A stretch of DNA of 64,000 nucleotides from Halapricum desulfuricans. GTDB taxonomy: Archaea; Halobacteriota; Halobacteria; Halobacteriales; Haloarculaceae. Of this stretch, positions 35,143 through 44,227 are shown piece by piece. The position numbers and the translations under genes are program-made. Within the stretch, counting starts at the first letter, position 1. Each line of letters opens with the position of its first letter. The notes under the pieces were generated by a model. The model had not been told where the DNA came from and made no database searches. It worked only from the letters and a program-made list of their open reading frames with translations. The stretch spans positions 558,001-622,000 of the forward strand of contig NZ_CP064791.1 in NCBI RefSeq assembly GCF_017094465.1, written 5' to 3'.

Positions 35143-36408
35143 ATGCATATCGGCGTAATCGGCGCAGGGATCTCCGGACTGGCAACGACACACGAACTCC
35201 GCGAGCGGGGCGCGACTGTCGACACGTTCGAGGCGAGCGACGAACCTGGCGGGATCGTCCGATCGCGACAGGTCGACGGTCACACCCTTGACCTCGGTCC
35301 CCAGCGGCTGCGCGGCTCGAAGTTGGTCGAAGCGTGGATCGACGAGTTCGACCTCCGCGAACAGCGGTTCGAAGGCGATGACGATCAGCCACTCTTTGTC
35401 CTCCGCGACGGTCGACTGCGAGTCGCGCCGCTTTCGATCCGTGACGCGATCACGACTGATCTCATCTCCTGGCGCGGGAAAGCCCGGATCCTGGCCGAAC
35501 CGCTGGCCGGACCACCGAAACCGGACGAGACCGTCGCCGACTTCTTCGCCCGGAAGTTCGGCAGCGAGGCCGAGCGGACGCTGTTCTCGCCGCTGTACAC
35601 GGGACTATACGGGGCACACGCCGACGAGATGCTCGTCCGCCACTCCGTGGGCAAGGCGCTCGCCAAGCGCGGCATCGATCGGTCGATCCTGCTCGCGGTC
35701 GCCCGGAAACTCCTCGAAGGCGTCGATATCCCGCCGATCGTCTCTTTTGAGGACGGGCTGCAAGTGCTCCCGGAGGCGATCGCCGACCGGTACGCCGATT
35801 CGCTCCACTTCGAGACGCCCGTCGAGGCCGTTCGTGACGACGGTGATGGGTTCGAGATCGTGACCGCCGACGGAACGACTACAGTCGATCAGGTCGTCGT
35901 GACGACGCCTGCGCCCGTGACGGCCGACCTGCTCGAACCACTCGACGGAGATCTCGCAGACGCCCTCGGCGGACTGACGTACAACCCACTCGCTGTCGTC
36001 CACCTCGAATCTAACTACGGCCGGGAGGGCCACGGCTGTCAGATCCTCGATGGGGAGGGCTATGAGACGCTGGGATTGACCTGGAACGCGAGCATGCTCG
36101 GCCGTGATGGCGTGTTCACGGCGTATCTCGGCGGCTCGCGCTCACCCGAACTGGTCGAGGAGAGCGACGACCGTCTCGGCGAGCTGGCGGCCGAGGAATT
36201 CGAATCGATCACGGGTTTTTCCGCGCGGCCGCTGCACGTCGCCCGCTGGACACCCGGTATGCCTGCCTACGACGACAGCTGGAACGCGCTCGATACTGTC
36301 TCGTTCCCGGACGGCATCCACGTCTGTGCGACCTATACTGAACGGGCCGGCGTTCTGGGACGGCTCCGGGACGCCCAGCGAACAGCGGCGGATATCTTCG
36401 ACGACTGA
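35143..36408 (+). CDS. Protoporphyrinogen/coproporphyrinogen oxidase-like flavoprotein (HemY family)
   Basis: The 421-residue FAD enzyme has IGVIGAGISGLATTHELRERG and EPGGIVRS at the N terminus, LGPQRLRG, a middle membrane-facing region (RTLFSPLYTGLYGAHADEML) and a C-terminal FAD motif (FPDGIHVCATYTERAGV). It is closest in pattern to HemY-type porphyrinogen oxidases, which remove six electrons from the macrocycle. Its place 0.3 kb after hemC-hemD supports a tetrapyrrole role. Most archaea make heme through siroheme and would not need this step, so the substrate is uncertain. Confidence 0.75.
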   Translation: MHIGVIGAGISGLATTHELRERGATVDTFEASDEPGGIVRSRQVDGHTLDLGPQRLRGSKLVEAWIDEFDLREQRFEGDDDQPLFVLRDGRLRVAPLSIRDAITTDLISWRGKARILAEPLAGPPKPDETVADFFARKFGSEAERTLFSPLYTGLYGAHADEMLVRHSVGKALAKRGIDRSILLAVARKLLEGVDIPPIVSFEDGLQVLPEAIADRYADSLHFETPVEAVRDDGDGFEIVTADGTTTVDQVVVTTPAPVTADLLEPLDGDLADALGGLTYNPLAVVHLESNYGREGHGCQILDGEGYETLGLTWNASMLGRDGVFTAYLGGSRSPELVEESDDRLGELAAEEFESITGFSARPLHVARWTPGMPAYDDSWNALDTVSFPDGIHVCATYTERAGVLGRLRDAQRTAADIFDD

Positions 36409-36430
36409 AACCGAAAACAGCCAGTGCCAA

Positions 36431-36913
36431 TCAATTATCCGAGCCGGACCACTCTACGAGCGTCGTACTCGTCGATCCGGAACTCTCCCAGACGAGTTTG
36501 ACTGTCGCCGTACCGAGGTTGAGATCGGTGCCGGCCGAGAGTGTACTGTTCGACACCGTGATCGAGCTGCCGGCGCTCAACTCCGATTGGGCCACGAGTG
36601 AGTCGACGCTGTAGCGCTTGTTGACTCCGGGGAGTGAACTACCATTGGTGGCTTTCGCCTCACTGACCACGAGCGTCAGCCTGGACGTGTCGAGCGCATC
36701 CCCGGAATGGTGTGAGAGTGTCACCGTGTCCGAGGTGTCATTCTCGTAGTCGGTGTTGAACGACGCAGTCGGCGTCATATTCGATCCGGAGTCGTTTCCG
36801 AATTCGAAGAAGAACACCGCTGCTGTCGAAGCCAGTAAGACCGTGATTGCGACCATCAGGACGACCCCGATGACTGGCGCTACACCGCGGCCGTCTGCGT
36901 CCGATGCGTGCAT
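36431..36913 (-). CDS. Type IV pilin/archaellin-like secreted protein
   Basis: The 160-residue protein has a short charged leader (MHASDADGRG) followed by VAPVIGVVLMVAITVLLAST, the hallmark of haloarchaeal pilins cut by the prepilin peptidase PibD after Gly. The mature part is Ser/Thr/Asn-rich with NxS/T glycosylation sequons (NDTS, NGSS, NSTL). It probably assembles into an adhesion pilus or similar surface structure. No assembly ATPase gene is adjacent. Confidence 0.88.
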   Translation of the reverse strand: MHASDADGRGVAPVIGVVLMVAITVLLASTAAVFFFEFGNDSGSNMTPTASFNTDYENDTSDTVTLSHHSGDALDTSRLTLVVSEAKATNGSSLPGVNKRYSVDSLVAQSELSAGSSITVSNSTLSAGTDLNLGTATVKLVWESSGSTSTTLVEWSGSDN

Positions 36914-37055
36914 AGTTGCTCCCCCTGTGAGGCGCACGAACCCGGTGTCACGCGGTGGCCGTTCGCCCCACCGAACATGCCGCGTGAACCCCACCGGCGT
37001 GCTTGCCTAATACTTTCAAACAGAGCCACTTAAATCCATCTGGCGGCCCTGAAAC

Positions 37056-38426
37056 CTAGTACTTCGGCTCGGCACCGGTCGTCTCGTAGACCCGGTCCAG
37101 GAGCGTGTCTCGCTCGTCTTGCCAGTCTTCGAACCCGGACGGATCGGACGGATACGATTCGTAGTGTTCGAGCAACTCGTCGGCGAGCCGTTTCGTTTGA
37201 TACAGATCGTAGATCGTCCCCCAGTGACCGGCACTTTTCAGCAGCGTCTTGATTTTCAGCCACAGGCCGAGATCAGCAGAACCGGAATACAGCGCCTCCG
37301 AGAGCTTGTCCACGGGCATCGACGAGAGCAGTGCCGTCAGATCGTCGATGTCGTACGCGGTCACGAAGATGTTGTAGACGTCGAGCGCGGCGTACCGGGC
37401 GCCGAAATGCTCCATGACGCGTTCGTTGTACTCCCACAGCGTCTCCTCGGAGGCGTTATCAGTGGACACGGCTTCGATGGCCCGATCGGCGGCGTACTTG
37501 CCGGCGTAGGCCGCTCCGGCGATCCCGCCGCCGGTCGTGGGGTTGACGTGACCGGCAGCGTCGCCGACGGCCATATAGCCCGGCGCAGTCCCCGAGTCGT
37601 ACGGCCGACGGGTCGGTAGTGCCGCTCCGAGTTTGTCCTCGACGGTCGCGTTCTCGAACTCCGGGCGATTCCGGATGTCTTCTCGCAGTGACTCGACCAG
37701 TTGCATCGGCTCCTCGTTCATCTGGAAGCCGAGTCCGACGTTGATCTCCGTCGGCGTCCGCGGGAAATACCAGAGATAGCCGGCCGCTCGCTCAGTCGGT
37801 TTGAACACGAGCGCGTCGTCGTATTCGACCGGCTCGTCGACGTGAATAACCTCCCGATACGCCGAACAGAACTGCGAGTACCGGACGTTCGTGTCGAAAG
37901 TCGCCTCCGAAAAGTCAGCCTTGTCCTGCAACAGCGACAGCGCGCCGGCGGCGTCGATGACGACCTCGCCCTCGTAGGTCACGTCGTTGCCGTTTCGTTT
38001 GGCCTCCAGGCCCGTCACGCGACCTGCTTCGTCCTGACGGACGTCGTTGATGACCGTCTCGTAGTGAAATTCCGCACCCGCGCGCTCGGCGCCGTCGATG
38101 ATCCGACGACCGTACTCCCAGCGGTCGATAACCGCCAGTTCACCGGGAACCGGGATATCGACAGCGGTGTTCTGGCTCGGCAACTCGAAGCGTCCGTGAT
38201 CGACGTCCGTGTTCGTGAACGCCGGTTCGATCTGTGATTTCGGGATCGATTCGGGGAACTCGCTGGCTCCCTTCAGCGCGTCGCCACACGCGATGTGACC
38301 CGCCTCCTCCTCGTCTTTGCGCTCGACAACGACGACGTCGAGGCCCGCGTTCGCCACCGTCGCAGCCGCGTAACACCCGGCTGTCCCCGCACCCGCAACG
38401 ACAACATCGTACTCGTGAGTGGGCAT
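37056..38426 (-). CDS. Geranylgeranyl reductase family flavoprotein
   Basis: The 456-residue FAD protein has VVVAGAGTAGCYAAATVANAG, VVVERKD, the family's substrate-region Cys in HIACGDALKG, and the GYMAVGDAAGHVNPTTGGGI motif. Members saturate the isoprenoid chains of archaeal lipids or respiratory quinones, and archaeal enzymes can take electrons from ferredoxin. A 2Fe-2S ferredoxin gene is divergently transcribed 125 bp away with a matching promoter element, suggesting a reductase-donor pair. ATG at 38426 is chosen on the FAD motif. Confidence 0.88.
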   Translation of the reverse strand: MPTHEYDVVVAGAGTAGCYAAATVANAGLDVVVVERKDEEEAGHIACGDALKGASEFPESIPKSQIEPAFTNTDVDHGRFELPSQNTAVDIPVPGELAVIDRWEYGRRIIDGAERAGAEFHYETVINDVRQDEAGRVTGLEAKRNGNDVTYEGEVVIDAAGALSLLQDKADFSEATFDTNVRYSQFCSAYREVIHVDEPVEYDDALVFKPTERAAGYLWYFPRTPTEINVGLGFQMNEEPMQLVESLREDIRNRPEFENATVEDKLGAALPTRRPYDSGTAPGYMAVGDAAGHVNPTTGGGIAGAAYAGKYAADRAIEAVSTDNASEETLWEYNERVMEHFGARYAALDVYNIFVTAYDIDDLTALLSSMPVDKLSEALYSGSADLGLWLKIKTLLKSAGHWGTIYDLYQTKRLADELLEHYESYPSDPSGFEDWQDERDTLLDRVYETTGAEPKY

Positions 38427-38449
38427 AGATGTCCTGAACGCCCCACGAA

Positions 38450-38527
38450 CAAAACGCTTTACTCCCCGGCACGACCGGACATCGCTCTGGGCTGACAGCG
38501 CGACCCGCTCGGACGTAAAGCGTTTTG
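38450..38527. promoter_or_regulatory. Mirror-image promoters of the reductase and ferredoxin genes
   Basis: A perfect 13-bp inverted repeat lies at 38450-38462 (CAAAACGCTTTAC) and 38515-38527 (GTAAAGCGTTTTG), 52 bp apart. Each arm ends 23-24 nt before the start codon of its own gene (38426 on minus, 38552 on plus), so each occupies the core-promoter place of a leaderless gene in the same orientation. They are either identical unusual TATA/BRE boxes or sites for one shared regulator. Confidence 0.75.
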
Positions 38528-38551
38528 TACCGCTTGGGCCAACGTACATCC

Positions 38552-38875
38552 ATGACCGAGTACACCGTGGAGTTCGTGGGGACCGAAGAGACGGTGACCG
38601 TCTCCGAGAAAGAGACGATCCTCGACCGCTGTATCGACGAGGGGATCGCCCAGGAGTACTCCTGTCGCGTCGGGATGTGTCTGGCCTGCTCCGCGAAGAT
38701 TGTCGAGGGCGAGGTCACCCAACCCGCCTCGCGCGGGCTAACTGAGGAAGAACGCGAAGAGTACGCGCTGACCTGTATGGCCCGACCCCAGTCCGACCTG
38801 AAACTCCGTCGTGGGGAGTATCCACCGAGTATCGAGGCCGAAGCGGGCGAGCAGACGGCCGCTGCGGACGACTGA
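38552..38875 (+). CDS. Plant-type [2Fe-2S] ferredoxin
   Basis: The 107-residue protein has the cluster pattern CRVGMCLAC (Cys38, Cys43, Cys46) with the fourth ligand at Cys75 (ALTCMA). It lacks the long acidic N-terminal insertion of the main haloarchaeal ferredoxin, so it is a specialised paralogue with a short acidic C-terminal tail. It is a likely electron donor for the divergent geranylgeranyl reductase; the P450 at 6161 is another conceivable partner. Confidence 0.92.
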   Translation: MTEYTVEFVGTEETVTVSEKETILDRCIDEGIAQEYSCRVGMCLACSAKIVEGEVTQPASRGLTEEEREEYALTCMARPQSDLKLRRGEYPPSIEAEAGEQTAAADD

Positions 38876-39061
38876 CTCTGTCTCACGCTGTACGACGTGC
38901 GACGACGCAGACTCGTCGCTTCGCTCCTCGGTTTGCGTCGTCAGAACGTAGCGGGAGGTGGATTTGAACCACGTGGACTTCAGTCGCTTCGCTCCCTTGT
39001 CCCCTGGCTCAAATCACCACAGACGAATTCGTCGCTCACGATTTTGTGAGCGACAGAATAT
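38876..39061. repeat. Intergenic segment with a duplicated tRNA 3' end and two hairpins
   Basis: Bases 38949-38972 repeat exactly the 24 bases 39061-39084, which cover the acceptor 3' strand and T-arm of the initiator tRNA. No other tRNA parts are present in the first copy. Inverted repeats lie at 38901-38909/38934-38942 (GACGACGCA/TGCGTCGTC) and 39031-39039/39046-39054 (GTCGCTCAC/GTGAGCGAC, 6-nt loop). The layout resembles an attachment-site scar. No gene was seen. Confidence 0.75.
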
Positions 39062-39135
<74 letters not shown>

Positions 39136-39205
39136 ACCAGGTCGTAGTTCAGCACCACGATTAAGGGTTGTGATTCGAATGCCGTCCGTGACTTTCTACC
39201 GTGGA

Positions 39206-41326
39206 TCACTCGACCATCCGACTGCCACCCGGCGGCAGGAACTCCTGGATCAAGTCGGGGCTGGCGACCTTCCGGACGAAGGTCTCGTCGGCGAACCGCC
39301 CTTTGAACTCCCGGTAGAGACGCTTCGCGATGTCGTTCTGGGCGTACTGACCCGGCTCGACCTCGATGCTCGTCTCCGCCTGCGGGGCGATGGCACTCGG
39401 CGGGCCACCGATCACCTGGGTCTCGGGCTCGCAGGTGATCCCCACGGCCACGCCGACGGGCGTATCCTCGTAGTACGTGCGGTCGCCGCGGATCGCGAAG
39501 CTGCCCTTTTCGAGGTACTCGCCGCTCTCGGGCGTCTTGGTCACCTGATCGTGATCGACCATGTACACGTCGGCGGCGTACTTGCCCTCCTTCCAGACCG
39601 TCGAGTACGAGACCGCAAACTGGGCGGCCTCCTCGCGACTCGTCTCGGGGATCTCGATGTCGTCGTCCGGACTCTCGCTGGGCCCGGTCGCTTTCAGGAT
39701 CGTCGCCGGCGCGCCGTGGGCCTGCGTGTGAAAGAACAGATCCCCGCGATCGAGGTATTTCTTGACGAGCTCCTCGTTGTGGTCGGCGTTGCGCCCGCCG
39801 ATCACCAGGAAGTCGTCGCTGGTGTGGAACCACCGGAACCGTTCGTACCACTGCTCGCTCTGGCGGATCGGGATCGATGACCGGGTGAGCCAGTCGATCT
39901 CTTCGTCTTCGTCTGTTTCGTCCGCCGCCTCGTCCTCGCCGTCGGCCGCTTCCCAGGCGTCCCGCTCGGCTTTGACCTCCTCGAGGCGCTCGCGCGTGTC
40001 CTCGATCGCCTCCTTGGCACCCTCCTTTTTGCCCTCGATGCGCTTGGCCTCGGTGTAGAGCCGGTCGGCGTTCTTCTCGACGCCGTCCCCGGCTGCCAGT
40101 GTAATTTGCGTCCCCTCGATAGCCATCGTCACTGTCCCTTCGCTGCCGTCGACGCCGACGACGCTCTCGGCGGCGTCGATTCCCCGCTCTGCCCCCGCCT
40201 CGAAGGTCGCCTCGATGTCGTCCCAGGCGCGGCCGTCCTCGCGAGCGGACTGGACCGTCGAGAGCACCTTGTCGACGAGATCGTAGTTGGCGTACAGGAG
40301 CTCGGCCTTCTCGCGTTCGGCTTCGGCCTCCTGCTCGAAGTCGTCGATCGCCTGCTGTTGTTGCTGGATGATCCGTTTCTGTTTCTCGATCTCGCTCTCG
40401 AAATCCGGGCGCTGTCGGCCGCTCCCGCTCTCGCCGCGGTCGTCGTGGTCGGCGTCGACGTTCGCGAAGTAGTCGTCCAGCGCCTCGTTGAACGTCTCGA
40501 AGACCTCGCTCTCCCGGTCGGCGTACTCCTCCAGGGGGAACGGCGTCACGTCCACGCGGGCCCGGTCTTCGCCGTCCTCGTAGTAGACCCGTGCGTCCAG
40601 ATCCCCCTCACTGAGTCGCCGCGACAGGGACTCGATCTCACGGTACAGCGCCTCGAAATCCGAGTCGTCGGTCGCCTCGATGTCCTGGTTGTAGGGGACG
40701 CCGGCTCGCGAGCAGAGCTCCTCGCCGTACAGCCCGCCGAAGTTCAGCTGCGTCGCCAGCGTCCGCACCACGTCGCTGTCGGACTGTCCCATTCGTTCGG
40801 TGAACGTCTCGTAGTCGACCGTGAGGGGGTTGAACCGGGCCGAGGGATACTCGTAGTGTGAGCCGGGCACGACGGTCCGGGACTTCAGCCTCACCGTCTC
40901 CAGGCAGTCGATCACGTCGTCGTTCTCGTCGAGGACCGCCACGTTGCCGTCGCCGAACAGCTCCGCAACGACGGTCGTCGAGTCGGTGTCCCGTTCGAAC
41001 CGCAGCATGAGAATGCGGTCGAACTCGAACTGTTCGACGGCTTCGAGTGTCGCACCCGACAGCCGATTGCGAAGCATCATCGCGAAGTTCGGTGGCCGCT
41101 CGGGAGCGTCCGGAACGCGCTCGGGATCGGCAATGTGTGCGCGCTTGTTCTCGCCGACTTCGATCAGCAGCTCCGTTCGCCCCCGATCGTAGTCGCTCAT
41201 CCGGAACCGCAGCAGCTCCGCCTCGGGATAGAGATAGACCTTGTCGACGTGCGCGCCGCGGTACTGGCCGAGCTCACCGGCCAGCGCCGCGATGTCGACG
41301 CTCGTCAGTTCCCGTTTTTCGTCCAT
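39206..41326 (-). CDS. rqcH: Ribosome rescue protein RqcH (NFACT family)
   Basis: The 706-residue protein is the archaeal Rqc2/NEMF homologue, which binds 50S-peptidyl-tRNA complexes after ribosome splitting. It has NFACT-N (LTSVDIAALAGELGQYRG and HIADPERVPDAPERPPNFA), a helix-hairpin region, a long coiled coil (about residues 290-450, with a QQQQ run) and NFACT-R (FRWFHTSDDFLVIGGRNADHNEELV, then FFHTQAHGAPATILK). The DR dipeptide used for tRNA recruitment is seen in YLDRGDLFF. The ATG at 41326 is used; the long upstream frame is not conserved. Confidence 0.95.
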   Translation of the reverse strand: MDEKRELTSVDIAALAGELGQYRGAHVDKVYLYPEAELLRFRMSDYDRGRTELLIEVGENKRAHIADPERVPDAPERPPNFAMMLRNRLSGATLEAVEQFEFDRILMLRFERDTDSTTVVAELFGDGNVAVLDENDDVIDCLETVRLKSRTVVPGSHYEYPSARFNPLTVDYETFTERMGQSDSDVVRTLATQLNFGGLYGEELCSRAGVPYNQDIEATDDSDFEALYREIESLSRRLSEGDLDARVYYEDGEDRARVDVTPFPLEEYADRESEVFETFNEALDDYFANVDADHDDRGESGSGRQRPDFESEIEKQKRIIQQQQQAIDDFEQEAEAEREKAELLYANYDLVDKVLSTVQSAREDGRAWDDIEATFEAGAERGIDAAESVVGVDGSEGTVTMAIEGTQITLAAGDGVEKNADRLYTEAKRIEGKKEGAKEAIEDTRERLEEVKAERDAWEAADGEDEAADETDEDEEIDWLTRSSIPIRQSEQWYERFRWFHTSDDFLVIGGRNADHNEELVKKYLDRGDLFFHTQAHGAPATILKATGPSESPDDDIEIPETSREEAAQFAVSYSTVWKEGKYAADVYMVDHDQVTKTPESGEYLEKGSFAIRGDRTYYEDTPVGVAVGITCEPETQVIGGPPSAIAPQAETSIEVEPGQYAQNDIAKRLYREFKGRFADETFVRKVASPDLIQEFLPPGGSRMVE

Positions 41327-41363
41327 ATCCGTATCTGTCGGGGCACGGGGAAAGACGTGACGT

Positions 41364-42071
41364 TCACGCTTGCATCGCAGGATCTTCGACCGTTGCCAGT
41401 AACTCACGGTAGCGACGGTCCACGTCGGACGTGATCGGATCGCCGTGTCCCATCGCGAGAGTCGATATCCGAGGGGTCCGCGACCAGAAATTAGCGATGC
41501 TCGCCCGGAGTTCGTCCATGTCGTAGCTATCCAGCCAGACCGGCGGCGTGAGCGTCCCGTCGCGCTCCCAGACGAGGTCGCCGACGAACGCCGCGCCGTC
41601 CTCGTGGACGTAGGCCACGTGTCCCGGGTTGTGCCCTGGCGTGTCGAACACGGTGAAGCTCCCGATCCGATCGCCGTCCCTGACGGGGCGGATATCGTCG
41701 CCAGCGATCGGAAAGAACGGCCGGACGAGTCGGTGAAACAGACCCTTGTGGTGACATAGCGGCGGATCGAACCCACCGGTTGCGAGGTCGTAGTCGCGCT
41801 GGCCGATATAGATCGGGCCGTCGAACGCAGGGGCGAGATGCCTCAAACCGGTCGTATGGTCTAGATCGTAGTGGGTGAGGAGGACGCGGTCGATGTCGGC
41901 CGGTTTGTAGCCAGCGTCGGCCAGTTCCGAACGGAGTGACGGCCAGTTGACCCACAGGCCGGTGTCGATCAGTGTGACCGTCCCGTCGTCGACCAGGTAG
42001 CTGTTCGTGTCGAACGGCCGAACGAGCCCGACGTCGAGCAACCACGCGTCAGGCTGGAGCTGCTCGGCCAT
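41364..42071 (-). CDS. MBL-fold metallo-hydrolase
   Basis: The 235-residue protein has the glyoxalase-II-like layout: NSYLVDDGTVTLIDTGL, the metal motif LLTHYDLDHTTG, TPGHNPGHVAYV, FVGDLVWER and TLAMGHGDPI. The first motif reads HYDLDH instead of HxHxDH, so one of the first-site His ligands is Asp. It is likely a hydrolase of thioesters, lactones or phospho-compounds. It sits between rqcH and mch on the same strand. Confidence 0.85.
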   Translation of the reverse strand: MAEQLQPDAWLLDVGLVRPFDTNSYLVDDGTVTLIDTGLWVNWPSLRSELADAGYKPADIDRVLLTHYDLDHTTGLRHLAPAFDGPIYIGQRDYDLATGGFDPPLCHHKGLFHRLVRPFFPIAGDDIRPVRDGDRIGSFTVFDTPGHNPGHVAYVHEDGAAFVGDLVWERDGTLTPPVWLDSYDMDELRASIANFWSRTPRISTLAMGHGDPITSDVDRRYRELLATVEDPAMQA

Positions 42072-42129
42072 GCGCGCAGTTCGGCTCCCTCGGTCAAGTA
42101 TGTCCCGGCGCAAGCCGCGTGGATCGCGG

Positions 42130-43062
42130 CTACAGGCCGAAGCTTTCAGCGAGCAGGTCCCCGTGTCGCTCCCCGTAGACGTGCGTGTCGCCGCCGACAA
42201 TGTCGACGGTCAGCTGGGCGGGCGCGAACAGTTCGGTCGGGAGTTCTTCGAACGTCCAGTCGACCGATTCGAAGATGGCCTCGAACGGTTCGCCGTACGA
42301 CTCCGCGGCGGTCGAGACGACCTCGTCGAACCGGTCGGACGGCTCCGAGACGACCAGATGGACCTGCCCGCCGTAGGCGAGCGCGTCGGTCGTGCGGGCC
42401 ATCGCGGTCGCCTCCCCGTCCGCGACGGGCGCGACCGGTGCCGAGGCCGACGCCGAGAGCACGTCGAGCGGGTCGTATCCCAGCTCCGACAGGCGGAAGA
42501 CGGCCAGCTCGGCCGCTCTGGCGGCTGCGGTGACGCTACCGGTCAGGCTCGCGGTCGCGTAGGTCGGCAGGAACACGCCGCTTTCGGGGACGCCGGCGCG
42601 GTCCGCGACCTCCGAGACGACCCCCTCTTCGGGCAAGCGCTCCGATTCCAGCGCCAGCACTGCGAACTCGAAGTCGTCCTGGTAACCCAGACGCGCGAAT
42701 TCCTCTTCCTCGGCGACCAGCGCCCGTGCCGGGCCGCTACCCAGTCCTTCGAAGTCGTCGATACTGAGTTCCCAGCCGGCCTTCTGTGAACCAAGCAGGG
42801 CAAGCCCGGGATAGTCCGTCGTGAGTTCGACGTGCGTCCGCGGCGTCTGCTCGATGTCACGGAGCGTCGTATCCAGGGTCGCCAGGCCGGCGGTCTGGAT
42901 CTCCGCGAGCATCAGTCCGGCTTCGATCCCGCCGGGGACGTGGACGCCGAAGTCCAGTACTGTCGCTTCCGAATCGAGCTGCTGGACGGCGATCGCGAGT
43001 TCGTCGGCGAAGTCGATCGCTTCGTCGACCAGTTCGGTCGCCATCCGGTTGAGTGGATCCAT
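42130..43062 (-). CDS. mch: Methenyltetrahydromethanopterin cyclohydrolase
   Basis: The 310-residue protein matches Mch along its length: VLDFGVHVPGGIEAGLMLAEI, the VFLPTYATASLTGSVTAAAR region and DALAYGGQVHLVV. In methanogens it opens methenyl-H4MPT; haloarchaea keep the gene although they are not methanogens, and it may act on a tetrahydrofolate or H4MPT-like C1 carrier. ATG at 43062 is chosen over 43089. Confidence 0.92.
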   Translation of the reverse strand: MDPLNRMATELVDEAIDFADELAIAVQQLDSEATVLDFGVHVPGGIEAGLMLAEIQTAGLATLDTTLRDIEQTPRTHVELTTDYPGLALLGSQKAGWELSIDDFEGLGSGPARALVAEEEEFARLGYQDDFEFAVLALESERLPEEGVVSEVADRAGVPESGVFLPTYATASLTGSVTAAARAAELAVFRLSELGYDPLDVLSASASAPVAPVADGEATAMARTTDALAYGGQVHLVVSEPSDRFDEVVSTAAESYGEPFEAIFESVDWTFEELPTELFAPAQLTVDIVGGDTHVYGERHGDLLAESFGL

Positions 43063-43129
43063 ATCCGGGGAGTCGCTCGGCAGGGACATACGGCTTACCC
43101 TCCCGCGCTCCGTCAGCGTCGGGGAGCTG

Positions 43130-43792
43130 TCACCGTCGGGGCTCTGTATCGAGTTGTGATATGGTGTGCGACACCAGCGTCGTGATACCGCGTCGCAGGC
43201 GCTCGGTCACGGCTTGGTCGGAGATGTCGAACTCCTCACCGATCTCCTTCGTCGAGACGCCGCGCGGCAGCGAGTAATACCCGTTCTCGACGGCGTACGT
43301 CAGCGTCTCCCGCTGTGGTGGCGTCAGGCCGTACCACGGTCCGGCATCGGGTTTCGTCGGGTTGTAGATCCGCTCGATCGTCACGTCGATGTCTTCCTCG
43401 ACATAGAACTCCTGGAACTCCGAGAGGGTCTCGTGTGAGGGAAACCGGAGCTCGAACGCCCAGCGGTCCGCGCTCCCGGTCGCGCCGAGGAGTGCGATGT
43501 CCTCTTCCAGAATCGTCTTGAAAAGCGTGTCAGTCGAGGGGTTCCATTCGAGCGTGTACAGGACCTCTCCGTCGTGGGTGTTGAGTGGGCGGATGTCAGA
43601 CACCGCCGCGTGCTCGCGGACGCGCTGTACGAACTCGTCCCGGGCGTTGTGCTTGACGCGGATAAACGGGGTGGGGCGCCCTCCGAGTGGCACCATCGTC
43701 TCGAGGGTGACCTGCCCGGGCTCTTCGACGCTGAGGACCCGGCCCAGCTCGAACGCCTCGGACGGGACCGTTAACTCGACGATGACTGTCAT
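43130..43792 (-). CDS. HTH-10 (Bat-type) transcriptional regulator
   Basis: The 220-residue protein has the bacterio-opsin-activator layout common in haloarchaea: an N-terminal beta-rich domain (MTVIVELTVPSEAFELGRVL) and a C-terminal HTH-10 (LTPPQRETLTYAVENGYY, then STKEIGEEFDISDQAVTERLRRG). It lacks PAS or GAF domains. Its targets are unknown; the divergent neighbours are a small hypothetical and a histidine kinase. Confidence 0.9.
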   Translation of the reverse strand: MTVIVELTVPSEAFELGRVLSVEEPGQVTLETMVPLGGRPTPFIRVKHNARDEFVQRVREHAAVSDIRPLNTHDGEVLYTLEWNPSTDTLFKTILEEDIALLGATGSADRWAFELRFPSHETLSEFQEFYVEEDIDVTIERIYNPTKPDAGPWYGLTPPQRETLTYAVENGYYSLPRGVSTKEIGEEFDISDQAVTERLRRGITTLVSHTISQLDTEPRR

Positions 43793-43978
43793 CGGATACG
43801 AGGCGTTTCGCCGTCCAGTCGTTAAAGACTGCCTCACTCTTCCGGCCGATTCTCCGATCTCACTTGGTGTACCAGGCTTTCCGCCACTCCTATCTGCTGT
43901 GGACTCATCTACGTTGGTAGGCCGTCGGGGAAACGACGACACGGTTCGCAGCTGACCCGGTCGTGCCTGGAACCATCC

Positions 43979-44173
43979 ATGACATCTAATCCGGTATTTG
44001 ACGGCGACATTGAGAGTTCAGCCGATTTCGAGGCCGCTCTCCATGCTCTGTTGGTTGCGGCACTGGAGAACGGCGTCGACCCGCGGGGATCGTGGGAATA
44101 CCGCAGTGACGGACCCTCCTCGGACTGGGAGGTCATGGTCGCGGAACTCCAGCCCCGTGACGCAGACATATAA
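43979..44173 (+). CDS. Small haloarchaeal protein of unknown function
   Basis: A 64-residue acidic protein: FDGDIESSADFEAALHALLV, then ENGVDPRGSWEYRSDGPSSDWEVMVAEL. The pattern of a helix, then a Gly-Val-Asp turn, then a Trp-containing beta hairpin recurs in short haloarchaeal proteins. It lies 54 nt before the histidine kinase gene and may be an accessory of it. Confidence 0.6.
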   Translation: MTSNPVFDGDIESSADFEAALHALLVAALENGVDPRGSWEYRSDGPSSDWEVMVAELQPRDADI

Positions 44174-44227
44174 ACTCCCTGGCAGACAATGCATAATGCG
44201 GATCGGTACCGCTGTTGATAATCACAC

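Noticed and set aside
38949..38972. Second tRNA gene
   Set aside because: Only the acceptor 3' strand and T-arm are present; no anticodon arm or 5' acceptor strand can be built upstream on the minus strand.
39031..39054. Terminator hairpin for the initiator tRNA
   Set aside because: The 9-bp stem has no following T-run on the minus strand, and archaeal termination depends on T-rich tracts; left as a hairpin of unknown role.
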